Shown: positions 51,225 to 59,619 of the stretch, piece after piece
How positions within the stretch are numbered: the first letter of the stretch is position 1
Layout of the letters: each line of letters begins with the position of its first letter
DNA from: UBA8958 sp964571695
GTDB taxonomy: Bacteria; Desulfobacterota; Syntrophia; Syntrophales; UBA8958
Length of the DNA stretch: 64,000 nucleotides
Assembly (NCBI GenBank): GCA_964571695.1
Contig: CAZNDG010000006.1
Location: forward strand, 43,050 to 107,049
Direction: 5' to 3'
Program-made: the position numbers and the translations under genes
The notes under the pieces: generated by a model
The model's input: the letters and a program-made list of their open reading frames with translations, nothing else
Told to the model about the DNA's origin: nothing
The model's database searches: none

Positions 51225-52199
51225 ATGACCACCTTGCCCAACATGAAACTGCCGGATCTCCTGACGCAGTATCTGCGGAAAGATCGGGCGCCCAATCCGG
51301 GGAGCGAAAAGACCTACGAACCAATTCAACCCGGAAACGGGAAGAAGGACTTCCATCCGATTCAGCCGAAGGGAGGATCGGCCCGGACCTGGCCGTTCAT
51401 GCTGGTATTCGTCGCCCTGGCCGCCGTTTTCGCCCTCCATGAATTTGTCAGGGATTCGGAACCTTTCAAGATCGCCTCCTCCTTCGTAAAGGAAAATCAG
51501 TCGATCCGGGAGGACCTGGGAGAGATAAAGGAAATCTTCCCCTGGTTTCCTGTCTCCATCAAAGCGGCCGGAAACACCGCCCATGTCAAGCTGACCCTGC
51601 GCATCAAAGGCCAAAACGGGACGGGCAAGGCAAATGTGACCCTCGTCTATGTCAACAACTGGCAAATCGCCGCGGCCATATACGAAAACCGCCAGGGGAG
51701 GCTGATCAACCTGACCCCGGGAAAAGCGCGGGGAGAGCCCCTCCGCCCCGCCCCGGCCGCCGGCGGCGACAGCCTGGCCGCCGGGCACCGCTTCTTCCGT
51801 CAGAACGATTTTCCCCGCGCCCTCGCCGCCTACACCCAGACCCTCGCCGCCGATCCGAACAACGGCGCCGCTTATTACTGGCGGGGCCGGACCTACTACA
51901 AGATGAACCTTCCCGACAAGGCGGCGGCGGACTTCACCAAGACCACGGCCCTGGAACCGAATCACGTCGAGGCCCACAACTGGCTGGGATGGCTCTCCGA
52001 ACAAGAGAAGCGCTACGATGAATGCGTCGTCCATCTCACCAGGGCCGTTACCTTGAAAGCCGACAACGCTTGGGGTTACTATCACCGGGGCCGGTGCTAT
52101 TATCAGCAGGGCAAAAAAAATGAATCCCGCCAGGACGCGGAGCGGTCCTGCCGCCTCGGCTATGATCAGGCCTGCAAGACACTGAAACAATTACCATAA
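51225..52199 (+). CDS. Membrane-anchored TPR protein
   Basis: A 324-residue protein with one membrane helix near residues 55-70 (WPFMLVFVALAAVFAL). A middle domain of unknown type follows (about 80-165; IKAAGNTAHVKLTLRIKGQ), then three to four TPR repeats (about 180-320; FRQNDFPRALAAYTQTLAADP, YKMNLPDKAAADFTKTTALEP, YDECVVHLTRAV). TPRs mediate protein contacts, probably in the periplasm. A GGGGGGAAAG site precedes the ATG. It heads a group of small envelope genes; function unknown. Confidence 0.8.
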   Translation: MTTLPNMKLPDLLTQYLRKDRAPNPGSEKTYEPIQPGNGKKDFHPIQPKGGSARTWPFMLVFVALAAVFALHEFVRDSEPFKIASSFVKENQSIREDLGEIKEIFPWFPVSIKAAGNTAHVKLTLRIKGQNGTGKANVTLVYVNNWQIAAAIYENRQGRLINLTPGKARGEPLRPAPAAGGDSLAAGHRFFRQNDFPRALAAYTQTLAADPNNGAAYYWRGRTYYKMNLPDKAAADFTKTTALEPNHVEAHNWLGWLSEQEKRYDECVVHLTRAVTLKADNAWGYYHRGRCYYQQGKKNESRQDAERSCRLGYDQACKTLKQLP

Positions 52200-52208
52200 A
52201 GGAGCGCC

Positions 52209-52577
52209 ATGAGATTCGCCGCCGCCAAGATCGCCGTCCTGTTAATTTCCAGCGCCGTTTTGTTGTTCCTGGGGTTCAATCCGCCCTGGAAATGCTCCCT
52301 CCATATCGGCAACACCATCATCAGCAAGCACTGGGGACTCCACACCATCATGCAACCGCCCAATGTGTTCGACTACTTCTACAATCTGGGCGACAAGTTC
52401 AATCTCCCCCTGGTAGATGCGGGCCGTTACGATCCCCGGATCCTCAACGCCTTCGAATTCCAGATCGACTATCCGCTGACAGCCATATTCATGGCCTTGA
52501 CCGCCGTCATCACCCTGTGGACGCTGTGGATACTTAAACTTGCCGGGGAGATGACAGCGCAGGAAAAGGGGTTTTGA
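52209..52577 (+). CDS. Hypothetical two-helix membrane protein
   Basis: A 122-residue protein with membrane helices at about residues 7-24 and 92-112 and a soluble loop between them (WKCSLHIGNTIISKHWGLHT). No family recognised. It begins nine bases after the TPR gene behind AAAGGAG, so it is probably in the same operon. Confidence 0.6.
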   Translation: MRFAAAKIAVLLISSAVLLFLGFNPPWKCSLHIGNTIISKHWGLHTIMQPPNVFDYFYNLGDKFNLPLVDAGRYDPRILNAFEFQIDYPLTAIFMALTAVITLWTLWILKLAGEMTAQEKGF

Positions 52578-52624
52578 AGCGGTATTCCGCAAACTATAAT
52601 TGAAATCTGAAAGGGGTCGGCCAG

Positions 52625-52813
52625 GTGAAAAGATTCTTGTTGTTGATGCTCGTTATCCTCATGGGCGCTACGTCTCTATCCGTTGCGGGGTGCGCGGGAG
52701 GGCGGGACGTCGCCCGCGACAAGGCATCCAGTGAAGAGACATACCGGAACGAGGCCAATTTCGAACGGGCCCAGGACCGGCAAAGACTGGATCACGGCGG
52801 CAGCGGCTTTTGA
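52625..52813 (+). CDS. Small predicted lipoprotein
   Basis: A 62-residue protein with a signal peptide and lipobox LSVAGC (cysteine at residue 23), leaving a 40-residue charged mature peptide ending in DHGGSGF. The start is GTG. Its stop overlaps the proposed TTG start of azlC. Function unknown. Confidence 0.6.
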   Translation: MKRFLLLMLVILMGATSLSVAGCAGGRDVARDKASSEETYRNEANFERAQDRQRLDHGGSGF

Positions 52814-53547
52814 TCGCCCCACCGGGACCCTCGTCAACTGAGGGCCAGCCGGGCGCTATTCGGCCGGGGCTAGCCGCCGCCTGGCCGATCTGCCTGGGGT
52901 ACATTCCCATCGGCGCGGCCCTGGGGGTCCTGGCCCAGAAAGCGGGCCTGCACCCCCTCGACGTGGGGGTCATGTCCCTGCTGGTGTTCGCCGGCAGCGC
53001 CCAGTTCATCGGGATCTCCATGCTCTCCGCCGGCGCCGGGCCCCTGGCTGTCATCATGACGACCTTCGTGGTCAACCTCCGCCACCTCCTCATGAGCGCC
53101 GCCCTCTCCGTCCACCTCCGGGGGCTCCCAAAGGGTGTCCTGGCCTTCTACGCCTACGGCGTCACCGACGAGAGTTTCGCCGTGAACATGACCCGCTTCC
53201 GCACCCGCAGCTGGGACTGGCGACGGGCTCTGGTCGTAAATACCGTCTCCAACCTCACCTGGATCGCCGCCACGATCGCCGGCTGCTATGCCGGGGAGCT
53301 CATCCCCGCCGGGGCCTTCGGCATCGATTACGCCCTGACGGCGATGTTCATCTGCCTCCTCATCATGCAAACGCGAACCCGCCTCCATATCATGGCCGCG
53401 GCCGTCGCCGGTGTCCTGGCCGTCGGCCTCTCCCTGATCATGGAAGGGAACCTCTACGTCGTCATCGCCTCCCTGGTCGCCGCCACTGTCTGTCTCCCCC
53501 TGGCGGGCGGAAAGAAAAGTCCGACCACGGAAAGGAACGGGCCATGA
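52810..53547 (+). CDS. azlC: Branched-chain amino acid exporter, large subunit AzlC
   Basis: A 245-residue membrane protein of the AzlC family, the large half of AzlCD-type branched-chain amino acid exporters. Family sequences GYIPIGAALGVLAQKAGL, FAGSAQFIGISML, VVNLRHLLMSAAL and YGVTDESFAV are clear. The start appears to be TTG at 52810, overlapping the preceding stop; a start further in is possible. It is coupled to azlD by a four-base overlap. Confidence 0.9.
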   Translation: MIAPPGPSSTEGQPGAIRPGLAAAWPICLGYIPIGAALGVLAQKAGLHPLDVGVMSLLVFAGSAQFIGISMLSAGAGPLAVIMTTFVVNLRHLLMSAALSVHLRGLPKGVLAFYAYGVTDESFAVNMTRFRTRSWDWRRALVVNTVSNLTWIAATIAGCYAGELIPAGAFGIDYALTAMFICLLIMQTRTRLHIMAAAVAGVLAVGLSLIMEGNLYVVIASLVAATVCLPLAGGKKSPTTERNGP

Positions 53548-53873
53548 TGGACGAAGGCCTACTCCTGCTCACCTTTGCCGGCATGGGTGCCGTGACCTAC
53601 ATCCCCCGGTGGCTCCCTCTGCACTGCCTGGCGGAAAAGAAGCTCCCGGCATGGTTCGAGGCCTGGCTCGATTTCATCCCCGCCTCGATCCTGAGCGCCC
53701 TGCTGCTCCCTTCGCTGATCACGGGGGGCCATCCCCGCATCATCGATCTCACCCGCCCGGAGCTGATTGTCGCCGTTCCCACCTTCCTCTTTGCCGTGAA
53801 GACAAAGTCTCTGGGCGGCACGGTGCTCGTAGGCATGGCCCTTTTCTGGCTGGCCGGACGGTTTTTCGGATGA
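53544..53873 (+). CDS. azlD: Branched-chain amino acid exporter, small subunit AzlD
   Basis: A 109-residue membrane protein with about four helices. It contains YIPRWLPLHCL and the AASILSALLLPSLI-like helix (FIPASILSALLLPSL) typical of AzlD. ATGA overlap with azlC. It converges on the liv import operon, so export and import of branched-chain amino acids are encoded side by side. Confidence 0.9.
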   Translation: MMDEGLLLLTFAGMGAVTYIPRWLPLHCLAEKKLPAWFEAWLDFIPASILSALLLPSLITGGHPRIIDLTRPELIVAVPTFLFAVKTKSLGGTVLVGMALFWLAGRFFG

Positions 53874-53905
53874 AGTGATGGATTCCGGGATTGTGAAGAG
53901 GGGGG

Positions 53906-54622
53906 CTACATCCCCAGGTAGGCCTTGCGGACCGTTTCGGAGTCCAGAAGGTCCCGGGCGGCGCCGGACTGGACGATCCGGCCGTTTTGGATCACGTAGC
54001 CCCGGTTGGCTATCTCCAGGGTCTCCTGGACCATCTGCTCCACCAACAGGACGGTGGTGCCGGCCTGATTGACGGCGACGACGGTCTCCATCATCTTCTC
54101 CGCCAAACTTGGCATTAGTCCCAGGGACATTTCATCGAGCATGAGGAGACGCGGGCGGGACATGAGGCCCCGGGCGATGGCCAGCATCTGCTGTTCCCCG
54201 CCGCTCAGGGTTTCGGCGGTCTGACGGGCCCGCTCCCGGAGGATGGGAAAGATCTCCATGATCTCCTCCTGCCGGCGCTTTATCTCCGCGGGAGAATTCT
54301 CGGCGTAGGCCCCCAGGGCGAGGTTCTTTTCCACCGACAGCTTGGCGAAGAGCCGGCGGCCTTCGGGGACATAGCTGATCCCGAGCTTCAGAATCCGGTG
54401 GGCCGGCAGCCCGGAGATGTCCGTGCCGGCAAAGACGATCCGCCCCTGGAGGGGATGGGCGAGGCCGCAAATGGTGCGCATCGTCGTGGTCTTCCCCGCA
54501 CCGTTGGCGCCGACGATGGCCACCAGCTCCCCCGGCATGACATCCAGGGAAACGCCGAAGACGACGGGAATCCCGTCGTAGCCCGCATGGAGGTCCTCGA
54601 CCTTCAGAATCGGTTCAGCCAA
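53906..54622 (-). CDS. livF: Branched-chain amino acid ABC transporter ATPase LivF
   Basis: About 238 residues. The ABC ATPase has Walker A GANGAGKTTT, signature LSGGEQQMLAIARGLM, Walker B LLMLDEMS and the LivF-type C-terminus. I place the start at TTG 54622 (LAEPILKVEDLHAGYDG), overlapping the livG stop by eight bases; a longer frame upstream is out of family. Last gene of livJHMGF. Confidence 0.9.
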   Translation of the reverse strand: MAEPILKVEDLHAGYDGIPVVFGVSLDVMPGELVAIVGANGAGKTTTMRTICGLAHPLQGRIVFAGTDISGLPAHRILKLGISYVPEGRRLFAKLSVEKNLALGAYAENSPAEIKRRQEEIMEIFPILRERARQTAETLSGGEQQMLAIARGLMSRPRLLMLDEMSLGLMPSLAEKMMETVVAVNQAGTTVLLVEQMVQETLEIANRGYVIQNGRIVQSGAARDLLDSETVRKAYLGM

Positions 54623-55373
54623 GGTCTCCGCCCTCCTTCCGCGCCTTGAAGCGCTGGCTGTATTTGGCGCCCAGGTAGGCCTCGATGACCCGCTCGTCGT
54701 TGACGATGTTGCCGGGGGCGTCTTCGGCGATCTTGATCCCGCCGTCGAGGACCACCACCTTGTCGGCAATGGGCATGATCCCCTCCATGACATGCTCCAC
54801 AATCATGAGGGTAATGCCGCCCTCCCGGAGCCGGAGGATGACCTCCACGGAGGCCTTTATCTCGGTGGAGGTCATGCCGGCCATGACCTCGTCCAGCATG
54901 AGGAGTTTGGGTTGGGTCGCCAGGGCCCGGGCCATCTCCAGACGTTTTTTGCCGCCGATGGGAAGCCCGCCGGCGGGACGGTCCCGAAAGGGCTCCAGGT
55001 TGCAGATCCGGAGGCATTCCTCCGCCCGGGCGGCGGCCGCGCGTCTGTCGCCGGTCTTGAGAAACGCGCCGACCAGGACATTGTCGAAGACCGTCATTTC
55101 CTTGAGAGGCCGCACCACCTGGAAGGTTCGCACCGCCCCCCGGCGGGCGATCTCGTAAGGTTTGAGCGACGTGATCTCCCGGCCGTCGAAGTGGATGGCG
55201 CCGCCGTCCGCCGGATAGAGGCCGGTGATGCAGTTGAAGAGGGTGGTCTTCCCCGCGCCGTTGGGACCGATCAACCCCACGATCGTCCCTGTCTCCACGG
55301 TGAAGCTCACCCGGTCATTGGCCACCAGTTCGCCAAATTTCTTCGTCACCTCCCGCACCTCAAGGAGCGCCAT
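54615..55373 (-). CDS. livG: Branched-chain amino acid ABC transporter ATPase LivG
   Basis: About 252 residues, with Walker A GPNGAGKTTL, signature GGKKRLEMARALA, Walker B LLMLDEVMAG and the switch histidine in IVEHVMEG. The ATG at 55373 (MALLEVREVTKKF) matches the family start and overlaps the livM end by 14 bases. Confidence 0.92.
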   Translation of the reverse strand: MALLEVREVTKKFGELVANDRVSFTVETGTIVGLIGPNGAGKTTLFNCITGLYPADGGAIHFDGREITSLKPYEIARRGAVRTFQVVRPLKEMTVFDNVLVGAFLKTGDRRAAAARAEECLRICNLEPFRDRPAGGLPIGGKKRLEMARALATQPKLLMLDEVMAGMTSTEIKASVEVILRLREGGITLMIVEHVMEGIMPIADKVVVLDGGIKIAEDAPGNIVNDERVIEAYLGAKYSQRFKARKEGGDLG

Positions 55374-56391
55374 GGTCCGCCTCCTTTTTACCGGCCGGCC
55401 GCCGCCGGGCGGCATACTTCCGGATGTCGCGGATTATGCCGATTATCCCGGCGGGCTGCTTGACCACGATGATGATGATCAGGAGCCCGAAGATGATGAG
55501 ATCGACACCGCCCCCCAGGCCGCCCCAGAGCGCCCGGGAATACTCTTGCAGGGGAATCAGCACCGCCGCCCCGAGGAGGGGACCCACCAGGGTCCCGGAA
55601 CCGCCCAGGACGGTGATGAGGACGAACTTCATGGACATGTCGAGGGACATGACCATGGGCGGATCGACGCGGAGATTGTACTGCACGAAGAAGGAGCCGC
55701 ACAGCGCGGCCAAGGCCGCCGAAAGGGCCATGGCGGTCAATTTCACGGCGGTGCTGTTCACCCCCAGGGATTCGGCGGTTTCCTGGCCTTCCCGCACCGC
55801 CCGCAGGTAATAGCCAAAGCGATGACCTTCCAGCCAGCGCACCAGCCCGAAGGTGATCAGGAACAGGGCGAGGGCACAGTAGTAGTAACCGGTCTTGGAA
55901 TCATGCCACATGAGGTTCCACAGGCCTTCTTCGACCAGGGGATAATCCAGTCCCAAAGCGCCGCCAACCCAGTCCCAGACCAGAAAGCCGCGGTTGAAAA
56001 TCTCCACGATGGCGAAGGTGGCAATGGCGAAATAGTGGCCGCTCAGTTTGAAGCAGGGCCAACTGATGACCACGGCCACCACCGCCGCGACGACCATGCC
56101 GATGAGGATCCCCGGCCAGGGGGGGGCGCCGTAGGCGACCACCGCCATCCCGGCGCCGTAGGCCCCGATTCCGAAGAACACCGAATGTCCGAAGGACACC
56201 TGCCCGCAATAGCCGCCAATGATGTTCCACGCCTGAGACATGGCGGCGAAAAGGAGGATGAGGATCATGATGTGCATGCGGAAGGAGTTGTCCCCCCAAA
56301 ACGGCACTAAAGGCAGCAAGACGAGAAGGGCGGTGAAGAAGAGCCAGGCCCCGTCTTTTTTGAGCACGCTATTTCCCAGCCCGGAGTTCAC
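55360..56391 (-). CDS. livM: Branched-chain amino acid ABC transporter permease LivM
   Basis: A 343-residue permease with eight to ten membrane helices and the family segments NIIGGYCGQVSFGHSVFFGIGAY and VLGGSGTLVGPLLGA. The ATG overlaps the livH stop (ATGA). It forms the membrane channel with LivH. Confidence 0.92.
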   Translation of the reverse strand: MNSGLGNSVLKKDGAWLFFTALLVLLPLVPFWGDNSFRMHIMILILLFAAMSQAWNIIGGYCGQVSFGHSVFFGIGAYGAGMAVVAYGAPPWPGILIGMVVAAVVAVVISWPCFKLSGHYFAIATFAIVEIFNRGFLVWDWVGGALGLDYPLVEEGLWNLMWHDSKTGYYYCALALFLITFGLVRWLEGHRFGYYLRAVREGQETAESLGVNSTAVKLTAMALSAALAALCGSFFVQYNLRVDPPMVMSLDMSMKFVLITVLGGSGTLVGPLLGAAVLIPLQEYSRALWGGLGGGVDLIIFGLLIIIIVVKQPAGIIGIIRDIRKYAARRRPAGKKEADHGAP

Positions 56392-57248
56392 CAGCCGAAG
56401 ATTCCTTTCGGCCGCAGGAATACCACGGCAAGGTAGAGACCGAAGACGGCGATGTATTTGAATACCGGGGCGATGTAGAAACCCGCCAAGGCCTCTACGA
56501 CCCCCACCAGCAGTCCGGCGAGAAAGGCCCCGGGAATGCTCCCGAAGCCACCCATGGCGACACAGACGAAGGCGATGAGCCCGAACATGGAACCCACCTC
56601 CGGATGCACGGCCAGATAGGAGGGCATGATGCCGCCGGCGAAGCCGACGCAGGCCCCGCCGATGCCGAAGATCAGGACGTAGATCCGCTCCGTGTTAATG
56701 CCCATGAGTTCCGCCGCCTCGCGGTCCATGGCGGTGGCCTGGACGGCCCAGCCGAACCGGGTGGCGTTGATGATGGCGTAGACCAGCCCGATCACGACGA
56801 GGGAGAGGACTCCCGCCGCCAACTGGGGAACGGGAAAGATGATGTTGCCGATCATGAAGGTCTTGCCCCCCAGCCAGGTATCGGAAAGGATGAGGAAATT
56901 CGGGGAAAAACGGTTCATGCAGAGGTTTTTGAGGAACATGGCGAGGCCGAAGGTTGCCAGCAGGGCCACCAGACCGGGACGGCCGATGGTGTAACGGATG
57001 ATCAGCTTGTAGGTCAGCGCCCCGAGGAGGAAGACGAAGGCCCCGGCGGCGAATACCGAGACCACGGGATCGACCTGGGCGAGAAACCCGAGCCAGTAGC
57101 TGACGTACATGCCCACCATGAGATATTCGCCGTGGGCAAAATTAATGACGTCCATGACGCCCCAGATGAGGCAGAGTCCGGCCGCCACCAGGGCGTAGAC
57201 CATGCCGCTCAGAAGGCCGTCGATCAGGACCTGAATCAGTGTCTCCAT
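56388..57248 (-). CDS. livH: Branched-chain amino acid ABC transporter permease LivH
   Basis: A 286-residue permease. It has the start LIDGLLSGMVYALVAAGLCLIWGVMDVINFAHGEY, the central FGWAVQATAMDREAAELMG and VAMGGFGSIPGAFLAGLLVG. It follows livJ by 76 bases, which include a hairpin. Confidence 0.92.
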   Translation of the reverse strand: METLIQVLIDGLLSGMVYALVAAGLCLIWGVMDVINFAHGEYLMVGMYVSYWLGFLAQVDPVVSVFAAGAFVFLLGALTYKLIIRYTIGRPGLVALLATFGLAMFLKNLCMNRFSPNFLILSDTWLGGKTFMIGNIIFPVPQLAAGVLSLVVIGLVYAIINATRFGWAVQATAMDREAAELMGINTERIYVLIFGIGGACVGFAGGIMPSYLAVHPEVGSMFGLIAFVCVAMGGFGSIPGAFLAGLLVGVVEALAGFYIAPVFKYIAVFGLYLAVVFLRPKGIFGW

Positions 57249-57266
57249 AAACTACCGCGTTCGGCG

Positions 57267-57289
57267 ACCTCCCCCTGAACGGGGGAGGT
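57267..57289 (-). promoter_or_regulatory. Intercistronic hairpin between livJ and livH
   Basis: ACCTCCCCC (57267-57275) and GGGGGAGGT (57281-57289) form a nine-base stem with a five-base loop and no T-run. Such hairpins after binding-protein genes often stabilise the upstream message, giving more binding protein than permease. Confidence 0.5.
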
Positions 57290-57324
57290 ACGCACGCCCT
57301 TGTCCTTACCGGCACACCGGTTTG

Positions 57325-58605
57325 TTACCGCTTGTCCCACGGTTTCATGGGGAAGAAGATTTTGGCGTCCGCCATTTTCTCCGGATAGATCCGCTTGTAC
57401 TGCCCGCCCTGAAGCTGGGTGACGATGCTCTTCGCCATGACGTTCTGGCCGCCCTTGACGAATTTCACCTTCCCGCCCAAGGAGAGGGGAGAATCCCAGG
57501 TGTTTGCGTAGAGGGTCTTGACGACCTTTTCGGTATCCAGACCGCCGGCCTTTTCGATGGCCTGGGCCAGGACCAGCATGGCCACCGCTTCCTGGATGCT
57601 GTTCCCGTCAAAGGGCACGCCGTTCGTCTTGGTCTTGAAGATCTTCTCCACCGCCGCCACCTCGGGCATCAGACTGGCGAACTGGGGGGAGTAGCCCGAG
57701 GAGCCCAGGAAGTAATTCGCGTCGTCGCCAAGCTGCTTGGTGATAACGGGATCCTGGTAGCCCGAGCAGTAGTTGATGACGATCCGGGGCAGGAAGTTGG
57801 CCTGTTTCATCGTCCGGACCCACAGGGAGTAGTCGGCCCCGAGGACGGCTCCGAACACCGCATCGGGATTGGCCTTTTTCAGGGTCTGGACCTCGCTGTT
57901 GAGATTGGTGGCCCCGGGGGTGAAGGGCACGTCGGTAATGACCTTGAAGCCGCCGGCGGCGGCCGCCTTCTTGGCTTCCTCGGCGGCGTGCTTGCCGAAT
58001 TCGCTGTTCTCGTAAATGACGCCCAGGGTCCTGATGTTGGCCTTGTTCTTCTTGTTGGCCCACTTCAAGACCTCGACGAAGTCCACCGATTCGGTGGCGT
58101 CCGTGGGGGCCAAGCGGAAGAAATATTTCATGTCCCGCTGCGTGAGGGCTGCCGAGCTGGACGAACCACACATGAAGATCTTCTTCATCCGCTCCGCCAC
58201 GAAGCTGGCGGGTTTGCTCACCGAGCTGTTGTAGGAGCCGATAAGTGCCCAGACGCCCTCCTGGTTCAGGAGCCGCTCGGCTTCCGCCTTGCCCACGTCC
58301 GGTTTGCCTTGGCTGTCCGCATGGACCAGGACGATCTTATAGCCCTTCAGGAGCCCCTCCTGCTTGGCCAGGGGGACCTTGATTTCCGGATGCTTGTTGT
58401 TGATAATTTCCACCGCGGTCTGTACGGCCGCCTGGCAGCGCTGGCCGGCGGTGGCTACCGGGCCGGTGAGAGGAAAGATGGTGCCGATCTTGATCACCTT
58501 TTCCGCAGCCAGAACTGATCCTGCCTGCGGGCCAAAACCCAGCAGCAGGGCCAGGACGGCCAGGCATACAATCCAACGGTTCAAGCGGAACACTCGATGA
58601 GACAT
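57325..58605 (-). CDS. livJ: Branched-chain amino acid-type ABC solute-binding protein LivJ
   Basis: A 426-residue periplasmic binding protein (Peripla_BP_6) with a signal peptide ending near residue 35 (SVLAAEKV). Characteristic parts are IKIGTIFPLTGPVATAGQ, YNSSVSKPASFVAERMKK and RTLGVIYENSEFGKHAAEEAK. An AAAGGAGG ribosome-binding site precedes the ATG. Ligand may be leucine or isoleucine, amides or another small acid; the Liv label is by family. Confidence 0.92.
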   Translation of the reverse strand: MSHRVFRLNRWIVCLAVLALLLGFGPQAGSVLAAEKVIKIGTIFPLTGPVATAGQRCQAAVQTAVEIINNKHPEIKVPLAKQEGLLKGYKIVLVHADSQGKPDVGKAEAERLLNQEGVWALIGSYNSSVSKPASFVAERMKKIFMCGSSSSAALTQRDMKYFFRLAPTDATESVDFVEVLKWANKKNKANIRTLGVIYENSEFGKHAAEEAKKAAAAGGFKVITDVPFTPGATNLNSEVQTLKKANPDAVFGAVLGADYSLWVRTMKQANFLPRIVINYCSGYQDPVITKQLGDDANYFLGSSGYSPQFASLMPEVAAVEKIFKTKTNGVPFDGNSIQEAVAMLVLAQAIEKAGGLDTEKVVKTLYANTWDSPLSLGGKVKFVKGGQNVMAKSIVTQLQGGQYKRIYPEKMADAKIFFPMKPWDKR

Positions 58606-58677
58606 AGACTTACCTCCTTTTCTGTAGTGGTTGTTATGGTTTGATACCGAAGCGGGTCTTGCTTTTTCCGGGAAGGG

Positions 58678-58704
58678 ACTATCTGAAAATCATCCGGATG
58701 TCAA
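58678..58704 (-). promoter_or_regulatory. Sigma-70 type promoter for livJHMGF
   Basis: On the minus strand TTGACA (58699-58704) and GATAGT (58678-58683) with a 15-base spacer, about 73 bases upstream of livJ. Confidence 0.5.
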
Positions 58705-58739
58705 TGGAAAAAGGCGGCGGCGGCCGTGACGCCGCGCTT

Positions 58740-59606
58740 CTATTTCTCCGTACTCGCCGCCCCGAACCATTTCCTCGCGGCGGCATCGGCGGCGCCGTCC
58801 CGCTTCATCTCCGATAGGACCCGGTCCATGGCGTCGCGCAGCGCCCGGTCGTTTTTCCTGAATCCCACGGCGTACTCCTCCCGCCCGAAATCATCGGCAA
58901 GGATGGCAAAGGACCTCGGTTTCCGGGCGGCTAGGTAGCGTCCCATGACTTCGTCGATGATCACCGCGTCGAGACGCCCCGCATCCAGATCGCCCACGGC
59001 GTCGGCATTGTTGCGGTAGCGCTTGATTTCCGTGATGCTCATGGCGATCCTTCGGTCGGCATGGAGGGCCGCATCGCTGGAGGAGCCAAGTTGGAGACCC
59101 ACCCTTTTTCCTTTCAGATCGGCCTTGCAGCCGATGGAAGTGCCGCTTCGTACCATAACGATCTGGCGGTTGAGGAGATAGGGCCGGGAAAAGATGATCC
59201 GCTCCCGGCGCTCCGGGGTGACGGAAAGGCCGCTCCAGATCATGTCGATCTCCCCTTTTTCGAGGCTCTCGATTATACCGTCCCAGGGAACCGGCTGGAA
59301 AATCACCCGCAGGCCCAACTTTTCCGCCGCCTTCTTCGCCAGGTCGATATCGAAACCCACCAGTTCATCGCCGGCGGCGATCTTTTCCACGGCTTTTTTC
59401 TCCAGATTCAGCTCGTAGAGGACGGTCCGGTCGGCGCTCGGCCGGCGGAAACTCAGGGGCGGAAAGCGGTCGTCGAGGCCGACGACGATATGGCCCCGCA
59501 GGCGGACGATCTCAAAAGACCGGTCCCCCCCGCCCGGTCCGGAACAACCGGCGGCTGAAACCACTCCCGCAAGCAGCGTCGCCAGTAGCAAAAGCCTTTT
59601 GATCAT
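58740..59606 (-). CDS. Amino-acid ABC-type substrate-binding lipoprotein (family 3)
   Basis: A 288-residue periplasmic protein with lipobox AAGC (cysteine at residue 21). The solute-binding fold has GFDIDLAKKAAEKLGLRV and DGIIESLEKGEIDMIWSGLSVTPERRERI, plus RSGTSIGCKADLKGKRVGLQLGSS. Such proteins bind polar amino acids. No permease or ATPase lies beside it. It starts 13 bases downstream of the aspartase stop, so co-expression with aspartate catabolism is likely. Confidence 0.88.
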   Translation of the reverse strand: MIKRLLLLATLLAGVVSAAGCSGPGGGDRSFEIVRLRGHIVVGLDDRFPPLSFRRPSADRTVLYELNLEKKAVEKIAAGDELVGFDIDLAKKAAEKLGLRVIFQPVPWDGIIESLEKGEIDMIWSGLSVTPERRERIIFSRPYLLNRQIVMVRSGTSIGCKADLKGKRVGLQLGSSSDAALHADRRIAMSITEIKRYRNNADAVGDLDAGRLDAVIIDEVMGRYLAARKPRSFAILADDFGREEYAVGFRKNDRALRDAMDRVLSEMKRDGAADAAARKWFGAASTEK

Positions 59607-59619
59607 ATGCCAGCCGCCT

